Assembly (NCBI RefSeq): GCF_002980495.1
Contig: NZ_PVBR01000008.1
Span: forward strand, 186,001 to 250,000
Direction of reading: 5' to 3'
Length of the DNA: 64,000 bases
Source: Phyllobacterium phragmitis
GTDB taxonomy: Bacteria; Pseudomonadota; Alphaproteobacteria; Rhizobiales; Rhizobiaceae
Below the pieces are notes generated by a model that saw only the letters and a program-made list of their open reading frames with translations, had not been told where the DNA came from and searched no databases. Every line of letters begins with the position of its first letter. Positions within the stretch are counted from its first letter, which is position 1. Below, piece by piece: positions 9,113 through 17,860 of the stretch. The position numbers and the translations under genes are program-made.

Positions 9113-10723
9113 TTAGGCCTCCAGCCAGACATATTCGGCGAAGGCGTAACCCATCTGGCCGCCCAGCGGACTGGCCTCCAGGCCCTTCAGGTTACCCGAG
9201 AGGGCGTCCACATTGGAAAGAAAGACCGGGATCACTGTACCGGCTTCTTCGGAGATCATGACCTGCATTTCGTCGTAGATCGCCTTGCGTTTCGCCTGGT
9301 CGAGAAGACCACGAGCCTCGACCAGCATCCCGTCGAATTTCGCGGACTTGTACTGGCTTTCGTTCCACGGTGCATCGGAGGAATAGAGCAGCGAGAACAG
9401 GATGTCGGGCGTGGGGCGCGGGTTGATGTTGCCGAAATGCACAGGCGCCTTCAGCCAGTAGTTCGACCAGTAACCGTCGGAGGGCACGCGCTGGACGTCG
9501 AAATTCATGCCGATCTCGGCGCCTGCCTGTTGAACTAACGTGGCCATGTCGACCGAGGAGGTCGCCGCATCGGACGCGACGACTGGGATGGACTGGCCAA
9601 TCAGGCCTGCCTTTTCGAAATGGAACTTCGCTTTTTCGGGATCGTGGGTCTTCGGCTTCAGTTCGGCATTATAGTAGATGCTCGCGGGCGAAACCGGCTG
9701 GTCGTTGGCCAGTTCAGCCAAGCCGCGCATGACCGATTTCCGGATCTGCTCGCGATTGATCAGATGCTTCATGCCAGCCACGAAATCGGCCTTGTTGCCC
9801 GGCTCCATGTCGAGGCGCATGTTCAGGTTGGTATAGTTTCCAGACGTGGTCTGCGACAGGACGAAACCGGGTTGGCTTTCCACTAGCTTCATCGAACGGG
9901 GCTTGATGGACGCTGCCAGATGAATGTCTCCCGAGAGTAGCGCGTTGACCCGGGCATTGTCGTCGCTGATGGCGAAATATTCGAAGGAGTCGATATATGG
10001 CCCTTGGGATTTGAAGTAGTCGGCATTCTTGACAGCAACGGACTTCACACCCGGCTCGAAGCTCTCGAGCTTGAAGGCGCCTGTACCTATGCCCTTGGAA
10101 AAGTCTGTCGTGCCATCCTGGACGATCATGAAGTGGTGCATCGACAGGATGGTCGGCAGGTCGGCATTGGGGTTGGCCAGGGTGATCTCTACCGTCAGTG
10201 GGTCGACAGCTTTGACGCCGGCGATCTGCTTGGCGATCGAATTGACCTTGGAGCCGACATCGGGATCCAGGTGCCGCATCAGTGAAAAGACGACGTCTTG
10301 CGACGATAGTGTCTTGCCGTCATGAAAGGTGACGCCAGAGCGCAGCTTGACCGTCCAGACCTTGGCATCCGAGCTTTCGATATTCTCTGCAAGCTCCATC
10401 TGGGTCAGGCCGCTCTTGTCGAGGAAGGTTAGGCGATTGTAGAGCGCGCAGCAGCGCACATAATCCGTCGAGAGTGAGGCCTTGGCCGGATCCAGCGTGT
10501 CGGCGGTCGATGACGACCAGCCGGCAGCCTTCAGGTGTCCGCCCGATTTCGGCGTTGCGGCATAGGCGCTGGCGGCTCGCCCGAGAATGGCTCCACTGGC
10601 CGTAAGCGCAACGCCCCCGGCCAGCAGCATGTGGAGGAGCTCACGGCGCGTGGCGCCGCGGTGAATGGCATTTTCGACCATCGCGTCGTCTGACGGGGTC
10701 CAATTGAGAGTTTTATCGTTCAT
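9113..10723 (-). CDS. ABC transporter substrate-binding protein, family 5, Tat-exported
   Basis: The 536-residue protein belongs to the SBP_bac_5 family that binds peptides, opines or nickel in the periplasm. The N-terminus has a twin-arginine signal (R26-R27 followed by ELLHMLLAGGVALTASG and an A-S-A-Y-A cleavage region), so export is probably folded through Tat, which is common for rhizobial family-5 proteins. AGGGG lies 8 bp before the ATG. It heads the importer operon. The 81 bp upstream to the HAD gene on the same strand holds a small hairpin but no clear terminator, so the HAD gene may be co-transcribed. Confidence 0.94.
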   Translation of the reverse strand: MNDKTLNWTPSDDAMVENAIHRGATRRELLHMLLAGGVALTASGAILGRAASAYAATPKSGGHLKAAGWSSSTADTLDPAKASLSTDYVRCCALYNRLTFLDKSGLTQMELAENIESSDAKVWTVKLRSGVTFHDGKTLSSQDVVFSLMRHLDPDVGSKVNSIAKQIAGVKAVDPLTVEITLANPNADLPTILSMHHFMIVQDGTTDFSKGIGTGAFKLESFEPGVKSVAVKNADYFKSQGPYIDSFEYFAISDDNARVNALLSGDIHLAASIKPRSMKLVESQPGFVLSQTTSGNYTNLNMRLDMEPGNKADFVAGMKHLINREQIRKSVMRGLAELANDQPVSPASIYYNAELKPKTHDPEKAKFHFEKAGLIGQSIPVVASDAATSSVDMATLVQQAGAEIGMNFDVQRVPSDGYWSNYWLKAPVHFGNINPRPTPDILFSLLYSSDAPWNESQYKSAKFDGMLVEARGLLDQAKRKAIYDEMQVMISEEAGTVIPVFLSNVDALSGNLKGLEASPLGGQMGYAFAEYVWLEA

Positions 10724-10804
10724 GTCATTCCCCTTTTTTTGTTGTCTGGTTATCGGGCTGCCTGTCTTGAAGCAGGCTTGGCTCGTCTTTGAGGTGATCG
10801 CCGA

Positions 10805-11524
10805 TCAGCTCCGCGCCGCAGTTGCGGCTTCGGCAAGGCCGGCCATCGAGGTAAAGTGGTAGTCCGGCTTGGTGAACTCGGCCGGTTCGATCGTACCGCC
10901 ATAGCCCTTCTGCGCGTGGCGGCGCTCGATCCAGCAATTGGTCATGCCCAGGTTCCGCGAGACGCCGATGTCGTGATACTGGCTCTGGGCCACGTGCAGG
11001 ATATCATCTTTGCTTGCGCCCTCACCGGACACGAAATTGAAGACTTGATGAAAGAAGGCCGGGTCGGGTTTCTCGGCACCGGTATCGTCTGCGGTGAAAG
11101 CGGCATGGAAGGGATTGCCGAGCTCCGCCGAGAAATGTTCGAACGCCCAGCGGCGGGCATTCGTCATGGCGATCAGCCGGTAGTCTCGGGCAAGCCGCGC
11201 CATGGCTTCGGCGCTGTCGGGAAAGGCTTTCCATTTTTTTGCGGAATCGCGCAGGCGCTCGCCATAGGCCTTGTCGACGGGCAAGCCGAGCTTCGGAGCG
11301 ATGGCAAGGTAGACGCGCACGAGATCGTCCGGGAAAAGATCGGCATCTTCGGCATAGCGGGCGGCGCGATAGAGGCTCAGCGCTTCCTCGCCGTCAATGG
11401 TCACGCCCGCTTCGGCCGCGATCCCGTTGAGGCAGGATGTCAGGCCGCCTTCGAAATCGATCAGCGTTCCGACGATGTCGAAACTCATGTATTTGAATTC
11501 AGGCAGAGACTTGCTCAATTTCAT
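10805..11524 (-). CDS. HAD-superfamily hydrolase, haloacid dehalogenase type II-like (first copy)
   Basis: The frame is open from a GTG at 11554, but the ATG at 11524 is preferred because it leaves the usual short N-terminus before the nucleophile motif SFDIVGTLID. The product is about 239 residues. The nucleophile aspartate and the later blocks (MTNARRW with the motif II Thr/Asn, EKPDPAFF with the motif III lysine, and the DILHVAQSQYHDIG motif IV region) follow the HAD-II order. True L-2-haloacid dehalogenases have DxYGT at motif I; here Tyr is replaced by Val, so dehalogenation is doubtful. A second HAD-II gene lies at 14328. Context suggests hydrolysis of an amine-pathway intermediate, which is inference only. 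Confidence 0.87.
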   Translation of the reverse strand: MKLSKSLPEFKYMSFDIVGTLIDFEGGLTSCLNGIAAEAGVTIDGEEALSLYRAARYAEDADLFPDDLVRVYLAIAPKLGLPVDKAYGERLRDSAKKWKAFPDSAEAMARLARDYRLIAMTNARRWAFEHFSAELGNPFHAAFTADDTGAEKPDPAFFHQVFNFVSGEGASKDDILHVAQSQYHDIGVSRNLGMTNCWIERRHAQKGYGGTIEPAEFTKPDYHFTSMAGLAEAATAARS

Positions 11525-11768
11525 ATCCCCGGTTTCGAACGCACAGGGCGCCACCTCGGCATGCTCGACGAAAGATTATGCTGTTCCTGGTCCCAAGTTT
11601 TCCGGGCTCTGTGTCAAAAGCCCCAAATTTTAAGGGGTACGGGCCTTTGCTGTCTTCGAGTTTGGCATCTTGACCACATCGTTTGCGCCGAATCGATGGC
11701 ATGGTGCGGCACAAAATTCTAAAATGCAGCGCTCCGCGATATTTCAGGAGCACCTATTGGTGGCCGTT

Positions 11769-13145
11769 TCAGTCCTTCAGCGCCCGACGGACATCCGGAT
11801 CCTCCAGTGTTTGGTCGAGCGTCTTGGCGGTTCGTTCGAGAATGGCGTCGATGTCCTGATCGGTGCAGCAAAGCGGCGGGGCATAACCCAGCACGCCATT
11901 GGCGAAGGCGCGGATGACCAACCCGTTGTCCCAGGCCCGATCGAAGATGCGGCGCGACGGCTGTGCTTCGGCAGGCAGAGGTGTCTTGGTCTTCTTGTCC
12001 GAGACCAGTTCGATCGCCGCCAGCATGCCACGGCCGCGCACGTCGCCGACCAGCGGGTGATCCCGCAGTGCCTCGAGGCCCGCCATCAGCCGCCCACCCG
12101 CCTTCACTCCGTTTTCCAGCAGGCCGTTTTCGTAAAGCCTCAGCACTTCGAGGCCGACGGCTGCGCTGACGGGATGGGCTGAGTACGTATAGCCGTGGCC
12201 GACCGCAGATGCGCCTGCGCCATCGGCAATCACCTGATAGACATGGTCCGCCATGAAAACCGCGCCCATTGGCACGTATCCCGAGGTCAGGCCCTTGGCG
12301 GTCGTCATGAAATCGGGGACGATCCCATCGTCCGAGCAGGCAAACAAGGGACCGGTACGGCCAAAGCCGGTGATGACTTCGTCGGCAACAAAAAGGATAT
12401 CGAGCTCCCGGCAGAGATCACGCATGGCCTTGATCCAGCCTTTCGGCGGAACGATGACGCCTCCGGAACCCTGGATCGGCTCGGCGTAAAAGGCTGCGAC
12501 CCGATCGGGACCGATCGCCTCGACTTTGCCGCGCAGTGCTGCAAGCGATGCCTCGATGATTGACTTTGCATCCTCCCCGACGGGGTTGCGGTAGGGATAG
12601 GGGGACGGAATCTTGTGCTGCCAGTCGAACGGAACGCCGAAACCGGCGTGAAAATTGGGAAGTGCGGTCAGGCCCGCGCCGACCGTGGAGGAACCATGAT
12701 AGCCCTGTTCGATCGAAATGAACTGGTCGCGCTGCGGTTGGCCCTTGGCGATCCAATAGTAGCGGATGAAGCGGATCGTGCTGTCGATGGCGTCCGAGCC
12801 GCCAAGGGTGAAGTAGATGTGATTGAGGTCGCCCGGCGCCCGGTCGGCAAGCTCGGAGGCAAGACGAATCGCCGGTTCGCAACCGAGGCCGAAATAAGCC
12901 GTCGCATAGGGCAGTTCACGCATCTGGCGCGCCGCAGCCTCGACGATCGATTCATGACCGTAGCCTGCGTTGACGCACCAGAGGCCAGAGAAACCATCGA
13001 TAAGCTGATGGCCGGACGCATCTGTAACCATCGCTCCCTTGGCGGAGGCGAGAACACGAACGCCCTGCTGCTCATGGCCGCGATAGGAGGCGACGGGATG
13101 GACGAGGTGAGCGCGATCGAGCTCGATGAGGGAATTGCTGTACAT
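11769..13145 (-). CDS. Class III pyridoxal-phosphate aminotransferase (omega-amino acid:pyruvate type)
   Basis: The start at 13145 has GGAG 8 bp upstream and gives a 458-residue protein; the frame continues to 13202 but the extra residues overlap the acetyltransferase stop and look unlike the family. Landmarks are GGSDAIDSTIRFIR (cofactor phosphate binding), ADEVITGFGRTG with the pyridine-binding Asp (about D255), and TAKGLTSGYVPMG with the Schiff-base Lys (about K284). These define the beta-alanine/putrescine/taurine-pyruvate transaminase group. It would convert a terminal amine to an aldehyde, which the aldehyde dehydrogenases nearby could oxidise. It lies 13 bp downstream of the acetyltransferase gene, as one operon. 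Confidence 0.94.
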   Translation of the reverse strand: MYSNSLIELDRAHLVHPVASYRGHEQQGVRVLASAKGAMVTDASGHQLIDGFSGLWCVNAGYGHESIVEAAARQMRELPYATAYFGLGCEPAIRLASELADRAPGDLNHIYFTLGGSDAIDSTIRFIRYYWIAKGQPQRDQFISIEQGYHGSSTVGAGLTALPNFHAGFGVPFDWQHKIPSPYPYRNPVGEDAKSIIEASLAALRGKVEAIGPDRVAAFYAEPIQGSGGVIVPPKGWIKAMRDLCRELDILFVADEVITGFGRTGPLFACSDDGIVPDFMTTAKGLTSGYVPMGAVFMADHVYQVIADGAGASAVGHGYTYSAHPVSAAVGLEVLRLYENGLLENGVKAGGRLMAGLEALRDHPLVGDVRGRGMLAAIELVSDKKTKTPLPAEAQPSRRIFDRAWDNGLVIRAFANGVLGYAPPLCCTDQDIDAILERTAKTLDQTLEDPDVRRALKD

Positions 13146-13158
13146 TGTCGTCTCCGGT

Positions 13159-13998
13159 TCAGCCGAGGGCCTGGTTGGCAAGGGCGAAGGTGGTAACCGC
13201 AATTACGGCGAGCGGAATGATGGCAGGGCGGCCCATGGCGATGCCGCCGCCAACATGGGCGAGGCCCTGATCGGCAAGCCAGGGGGCAAGGCCGGTTTCA
13301 GCGCCGGTGTCGACACGCAGGAAGGCCCCCTGCCGGCGGCTGATGAAGTGGGAAACGAGAGCCTTGGCGTCATTGAGATGTGGCGCGACGACGGGGCCTA
13401 TCACCTCGCCCCGGCCGAAGTTGCGTATGGCGGCAAAGGCCGAAACGCCGCCGTCGCTGCGGACTACGGCGAATTCGCCGACATCGGCAAGCCTGCGAAT
13501 GAGCGCGGTGCGGTCGGCGCCGTAAGCCTGCCTGTCGAGGTCGATAATGGCAGGAAGGTCGTCCGCGGTGGCAACGTGTGTGTTTTCAGGCGCTGCGATG
13601 GCCAGGGCAATGCCTTGATGCTGAACGATGGTTCCGGTTTCCCGGAAGCCCAGCCGTTCATAAAGTGGCAGTCCATCAGCCGTGGCGACAAGGCGCAGCG
13701 GCCGGTCACCGGCGCGCGCCATCGCTGCATCCATGAGCCGCCGCCCAAGGCCGCGCCCGCGCATGCCCTCGTCGACTATCACCATGTTGATCGTTGCGCA
13801 CTCCTGGCCGTAGGGCGTGAGCAGGATGGTGCCGGCAACCGCGCGCGCGCCAGTGATCGCGACGAAGCCTTCGCTCAGGTCCATCATCAGCCGCCAGTCT
13901 TCCGGCCGATGCGGCCAGCCGGCCTGGCGGGACAGCCGGACGGCACCGTCGAGATGTTCCGGACCGATGGGCACGATGGCGATGTCGATCGTCTGCAT
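13159..13998 (-). CDS. Two-domain GNAT family N-acetyltransferase (first copy)
   Basis: The 279-residue protein has an N-terminal GNAT fold with the acetyl-CoA pyrophosphate loop RGRGLGRRLM near residue 80 and a C-terminal half (from about residue 140, IIDLDRQAYGADRTALIRRL) that resembles a second, degenerate acetyltransferase domain (Acetyltransf_18-like). It is a paralogue of the gene at 23240: both share the GWPHR-x-EDW and GFVA blocks near the N-terminus and an LRVDT block near the C-terminus. Acetyl-CoA-dependent acetylation of an amine or amino acid is the family reaction. It is transcribed ahead of the aminotransferase and is divergent from a HAD/flavoprotein pair, with 329 bp between the starts. 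Confidence 0.88.
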   Translation of the reverse strand: MQTIDIAIVPIGPEHLDGAVRLSRQAGWPHRPEDWRLMMDLSEGFVAITGARAVAGTILLTPYGQECATINMVIVDEGMRGRGLGRRLMDAAMARAGDRPLRLVATADGLPLYERLGFRETGTIVQHQGIALAIAAPENTHVATADDLPAIIDLDRQAYGADRTALIRRLADVGEFAVVRSDGGVSAFAAIRNFGRGEVIGPVVAPHLNDAKALVSHFISRRQGAFLRVDTGAETGLAPWLADQGLAHVGGGIAMGRPAIIPLAVIAVTTFALANQALG

Positions 13999-14327
13999 GG
14001 GGCAATACCTTCATTTTCTGACCCCAAGTGTTACGGGCAACGCGCCGGAAGATTGTCTGAAGGCAGTGCCAACGGCGATATCTTCCGCCGTAGCTTCCGG
14101 TGGCCGCCGCATCTTATGCCGTGGGGTGGTCGGCAGCACGACCGGAACGGGCTCCAACGTGCCCCCGGCATGGCCGTACTCCGCAACCAAATACCATTAC
14201 GGCCGGGTGATACGGAACTTTCTGCTTTCAAATTGCGCAATTCAGTCGGCGTGGGCGCCGGAAGCCGACCTATGATCTAACCAACACCAAACCGGCTCTA
14301 AGGCCCGCCATATCGAGGACGACGCGC
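13999..14327. promoter_or_regulatory. Divergent intergenic region between the GNAT and HAD genes, with a 12-bp palindrome
   Basis: No gene was found in these 329 bp. They separate two divergent operons and must hold both promoters. A perfect palindrome, AATTGCGCAATT, lies at 14231-14242, about 85 bp before the HAD start, and is a candidate operator. No convincing -35/-10 pair could be fixed by eye. The local LysR or Lrp proteins are possible binders, but nothing in the sequence assigns one. Confidence 0.35.
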
Positions 14328-14996
14328 ATGACGACCTTCCGCCCGAAATATATCACCTTCGACTGCTACGGCACCCTGACCAATTTCCAGATGGCGGAAG
14401 CAGCGCGCGACCTCTATGGAAACCGCATGGATGAACCGAAGATGCTGGAGTTCATCAAGAATTTTGCCGCCTACCGGCTCGATGAGATCCTGGGTGACTG
14501 GAAGCCTTATGCCGACGTGATCCACAATTCCCTAGAGCGGACCTGCAAGCGCAACGGTGTCGCCTTCAAGGACGAGGACGCCCGGTTTGTCTATGAGCGC
14601 GTGCCGACCTGGGGGCCGCATGCGGACGTGCCGGCCGGTCTCGCAAGGGTTGCCAAGGAAATTCCGCTCGTCATCCTGTCCAACGCCATGAATTCGCAGA
14701 TCATGTCCAATGTAGAGCAGCTCGGGGCGCCCTTCCATGCCGTCTATACGGCCGAGCAGGCCCAGGCCTACAAGCCGCGCTTCCAGGCTTTCGAATACAT
14801 GTTCGACATGCTGGGCTGCGGTCCGCAGGATATTCTGCATTGCTCCTCCTCGTTCCGCTACGATCTGATGTCCGCCCATGATCTCGGCATCAGGAACAAA
14901 GTCTGGGTCAATCGTGGTCATGAACCGGCCAATCCCTATTACGGCTATGTGGAGATCGCCGACATCACCGGCCTGCCTGGCGTCGTCGGGCTCTAA
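14328..14996 (+). CDS. HAD-superfamily hydrolase, haloacid dehalogenase type II (second copy)
   Basis: The 222-residue protein has the classical type II motif I FDCYGTL (nucleophile D12, with the DxYGT tyrosine retained), motif II VILSNAMN, motif III region QAYKPRFQAF and motif IV SSSFRYDLMSAHDLG. This is closer to genuine L-2-haloacid dehalogenases than the copy at 10805. It is followed after 15 bp by a flavoprotein gene, a pairing seen in rhizobial amine-catabolic clusters. The natural substrate may not be halogenated: the neighbours suggest an amine or amino acid pathway. The start has GAGGA upstream at a slightly long spacing. Confidence 0.9.
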   Translation: MTTFRPKYITFDCYGTLTNFQMAEAARDLYGNRMDEPKMLEFIKNFAAYRLDEILGDWKPYADVIHNSLERTCKRNGVAFKDEDARFVYERVPTWGPHADVPAGLARVAKEIPLVILSNAMNSQIMSNVEQLGAPFHAVYTAEQAQAYKPRFQAFEYMFDMLGCGPQDILHCSSSFRYDLMSAHDLGIRNKVWVNRGHEPANPYYGYVEIADITGLPGVVGL

Positions 14997-15011
14997 GGAA
15001 AGAAAAAACCC

Positions 15012-16286
15012 ATGAAATACCTGTCCTATTGGCACGATACGGCACCCGGGTTCACGGGCGCAGTCGAGGGGCCGATCGAGGGTCACTACGACGTCGCGGT
15101 GATCGGCGGCGGCTTTACGGGCCTCGGCGCCGCGCGGCAACTTGCCAAGGCCGGGACGAAGGTGATCGTGCTGGAGGCGGAGACGGTCGGTTGCGGTGCG
15201 TCGGGACGCAACGGCGGCCATCTCAACAACGGTCTGGCGCACAGCTATCTGGCGGCGAAGGCGGAAATCGGCAAGGAGCGTGCCATTGCGCTCTATCATG
15301 CGCTGGATGCCTCGATCGACACGCTGGAGGCAATCATTGCCGAGGAGGGTATCGACTGCAATTTCCGCCGGGCCGGCAAGCTGAAGCTCGCCTCCAAGCT
15401 GCAGCATTTCGAGAGCCTTGCCAGGAATTTCGAAGCGGTGAATGCCGAAGTGGATGCCGATACGGCGCTGCTTTCGCCCGCCGACCTCAAGAATGAGGTC
15501 GGCTCGCCTTTCCACGGCGCGTTGCTGTCGAAGAAGAGCGCGATGATGCACATGGGGCGTTATGTCGTAGGCCTCGCAGGGGCGGCAGGTCGGAGCAGCG
15601 CGGTCATTGCCGAAAAGGCGGCGGTCAAGGAGCATCTTCAGAGGGATGGCCGTCATGTGCTGAAGACGGCCAGGGGCATCGTGACGGCAGATCAGGTTCT
15701 GGTCGCAACCGGCGCTTACACCACATCGAATTTCAGCTATTTCCGTCGCCGCATCATCCCGGTTGGAAGCTTCATCATCGCCACCCGACCGCTGACGGAT
15801 GCGGAGGTTGCCGCGACCATGCCCGGCAACCGCACCTGCGTGAACTCGATGAATATCGGCAATTACTGGCGTCTTTCGCCGGACAACCGGCTGATCTTCG
15901 GCGGGCGGGCGCGTTTCTCGGCCACGTCCGACCAGCGTTCAGATGCCCGGAGCGGCGCGATCCTGCGCGAAAGCCTCGTGCGGATATTTCCGCAGCTTGC
16001 CAAGGTCGAGATCGACTATTGCTGGGGCGGTTTGGTCGACATGACCAGCGACCGTTTCCCGCGGGCGGGCTATCACGATGGGGTTTGGTACGCGATGGGT
16101 TATTCCGGCCATGGAGCACAGCTCTCCACCCATCTCGGCATGACGATGGCCGATGCCATGCTCGGACGGCCCGACCACAATCCGCTCAAAGGCCTCGAAT
16201 GGCCGGCGGTTCCCGGTCATTTCGGCACGCCCTGGTTCCTGCCTCTGGTTGGAATTTATTACAAGGCGCTCGACCGGCTTCAGTAG
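15012..16286 (+). CDS. FAD-dependent amine oxidoreductase, DAO family (gamma-glutamylputrescine oxidase-like)
   Basis: The protein has 424 residues. The FAD motif GGGFTG is at about residues 32-37, and the ASGRNGGHLN block that follows is typical of PuuB-like oxidases, as is the C-terminal YSGHGAQLSTHLG flavin loop. Such enzymes oxidise an N-substituted diamine or amino acid to an aldehyde with release of ammonia or amine. AAGGAAAG precedes the ATG. The gene is 15 bp behind the HAD-II gene and ends against a convergent gabD gene, with a terminator-like hairpin between. gabD beside a PuuB-like oxidase is what a putrescine/GABA-type route would need; the absence of a glutamylputrescine synthetase argues that the blocking group differs. 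Confidence 0.88.
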   Translation: MKYLSYWHDTAPGFTGAVEGPIEGHYDVAVIGGGFTGLGAARQLAKAGTKVIVLEAETVGCGASGRNGGHLNNGLAHSYLAAKAEIGKERAIALYHALDASIDTLEAIIAEEGIDCNFRRAGKLKLASKLQHFESLARNFEAVNAEVDADTALLSPADLKNEVGSPFHGALLSKKSAMMHMGRYVVGLAGAAGRSSAVIAEKAAVKEHLQRDGRHVLKTARGIVTADQVLVATGAYTTSNFSYFRRRIIPVGSFIIATRPLTDAEVAATMPGNRTCVNSMNIGNYWRLSPDNRLIFGGRARFSATSDQRSDARSGAILRESLVRIFPQLAKVEIDYCWGGLVDMTSDRFPRAGYHDGVWYAMGYSGHGAQLSTHLGMTMADAMLGRPDHNPLKGLEWPAVPGHFGTPWFLPLVGIYYKALDRLQ

Positions 16287-16327
16287 GGGACCAGTCCGGT
16301 TCCCGGCTGGTTCCGCCAGGCAAGCAA

Positions 16328-16356
16328 AAGGGGGAATTGTTTTCGTAACTCCCCTT
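16328..16356. terminator. Bidirectional terminator between the flavoprotein gene and gabD
   Basis: An inverted repeat pairs AAGGGG (16328-16333) with CCCCTT (16351-16356) around an imperfect inner stem and a T-rich loop. It is followed on the plus strand by CTTCATT and preceded by AAAA, so it could stop both convergent transcripts. The stem is GC-rich and short; efficiency is uncertain. Confidence 0.5.
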
Positions 16357-16379
16357 CTTCATTCCTGCGGATGGAGGGT

Positions 16380-17837
16380 TCAGGCGAGCCCGCCGATGTG
16401 GAAGGACTTCATTTCCAGATATTCCTCGATGCCTGCCCTCGCACCTTCGCGACCGAGGCCGGACTGTTTGACGCCGCCAAACGGGGCGACTTCGGTGGAG
16501 ATGGCACCGGTGTTAAGACCGACCATGCCGAATTCGAGCGCCTCGCCGACACGCCAGGCGCGCCTCAGGTTTTCCGTGTAGAAGTAGGCGGCAAGGCCAT
16601 AGGGCGTACCATTGGCGGTTGTCAGCGCCTCTTCCTCTGTTTCGAAGCGGAAGAGCGGTGCCACCGGGCCAAAGGTCTCCTCGCTGGCAAGCTGCATGTC
16701 CGTAGTGGCGCCCGTCAGCACGATTGGCGCGGCATACTGCCCGCCGGCCGGCATGTCCGTGCGGGTCGTGGCAATCGTCGCTCCCCTGGCCAGCGCGTCT
16801 TCGACATGGCGATTGATCTTGGCGATGGCGGCCTCGTTGATCATCGGCCCGATCGAAACGCCGGATTCGGTGCCGGGGCCGACCTTCATGGCATTCACGC
16901 GGCTGCTGAGCTTTTCGGCAAATGTGTCGTAGACCCCGGCCTGGACGAGCAGGCGGTTGGCGCAGACGCAGGTCTGCCCGCCATTGCGGAATTTCGAGGC
17001 GATCGCACCCTCGACAGCAAGGTCAAGGTCCGCATCGTCAAAGACGATGAACGGCGCATTGCCGCCAAGTTCGAGCGAAAGCCGCTTCACGCTGTTGGCC
17101 GCGCCGCGCATCAGCAGCGAACCGACCTTGGTCGAACCGGTGAAGGAGATTTTCCGGACCGTCTCGTTCGCCATGATCTCGTTGCCGATGTCCGTCGGCA
17201 TGCCGGTGACGATGTTGATAACGCCGGCGGGAATACCGGCTCTTTCCGCGAGCCAGCCGATTGCAAGCGCTGAAAATGGCGTGAATTCGGAAGGTTTGAT
17301 GACCACTGTGCAGCCGGCGGCAAGGGCAGGGGCGACCTTGCGGGTGATCATCGCATTGGGGAAGTTCCAGGGCGTGATGATGCCGCAAACACCGACCGGC
17401 TCCTTCAGCACGACGATCCGCCTGTCGGGTGTCGGAGACGGGATGGTGTGGCCGTCTATGCGTCGGGCCTCTTCGGCAAACCATTTGACGAAGGATGCGC
17501 CGTAGCGGATTTCGCCGCGTGCTTCGTCCAAGGGCTTGCCCTGTTCCGTCGTCAGGATCAGCGCAAGATCCTCGATGTGCTGGAGCATCAGCCCATGCCA
17601 GGCTTCGAGCAGTGCGGCCCGCTCGGCATGGGTCTTCTTCTTCCAGGGGGTATAGGCGGCGGAGGCCGCCTCGATGGCCGCGCGTGTTTCAGCCGTGCCC
17701 ATGTCCGGCACGGTGCCGACCGCGGATTGAGTGGCTGGATCGATCACGTCGATATTGTTGCCTGACGCCGCCTGTGTCCATTGGCCACCGATCAATGCCT
17801 GCTGGCGGAAAAGGCCCGGTTCTTTCAAGGTCTGCAT
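16380..17837 (-). CDS. gabD: NAD(P)-dependent succinate-semialdehyde dehydrogenase
   Basis: The protein has 485 residues and starts MQTLKEPGLFRQQALIGGQW, aligned with the N-terminus of E. coli GabD. AGGA lies 7 bp upstream of the ATG at 17837; an upstream ATG at 17864 would overlap the previous stop as ATGA and is the alternative. The ITPWNFPNAMITRK cofactor segment, the ELGGNAPF block with the general-base Glu and the GQTCVCANR block with the nucleophile Cys are all intact. It oxidises succinate semialdehyde to succinate. It is the last gene of a six-gene operon. Related aldehydes such as glutarate semialdehyde cannot be excluded. Confidence 0.93.
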   Translation of the reverse strand: MQTLKEPGLFRQQALIGGQWTQAASGNNIDVIDPATQSAVGTVPDMGTAETRAAIEAASAAYTPWKKKTHAERAALLEAWHGLMLQHIEDLALILTTEQGKPLDEARGEIRYGASFVKWFAEEARRIDGHTIPSPTPDRRIVVLKEPVGVCGIITPWNFPNAMITRKVAPALAAGCTVVIKPSEFTPFSALAIGWLAERAGIPAGVINIVTGMPTDIGNEIMANETVRKISFTGSTKVGSLLMRGAANSVKRLSLELGGNAPFIVFDDADLDLAVEGAIASKFRNGGQTCVCANRLLVQAGVYDTFAEKLSSRVNAMKVGPGTESGVSIGPMINEAAIAKINRHVEDALARGATIATTRTDMPAGGQYAAPIVLTGATTDMQLASEETFGPVAPLFRFETEEEALTTANGTPYGLAAYFYTENLRRAWRVGEALEFGMVGLNTGAISTEVAPFGGVKQSGLGREGARAGIEEYLEMKSFHIGGLA

Positions 17838-17860
17838 TTTTGTGTCCTGTCCCAACTGGA

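Noticed and set aside
14328-14996. Haloalkanoate degradation as the role of the island
   Set aside because: HAD-II motifs fit, but no haloacid transporter or halide-linked gene is present and all neighbours concern amines; the dehalogenase name is kept only as a family name.
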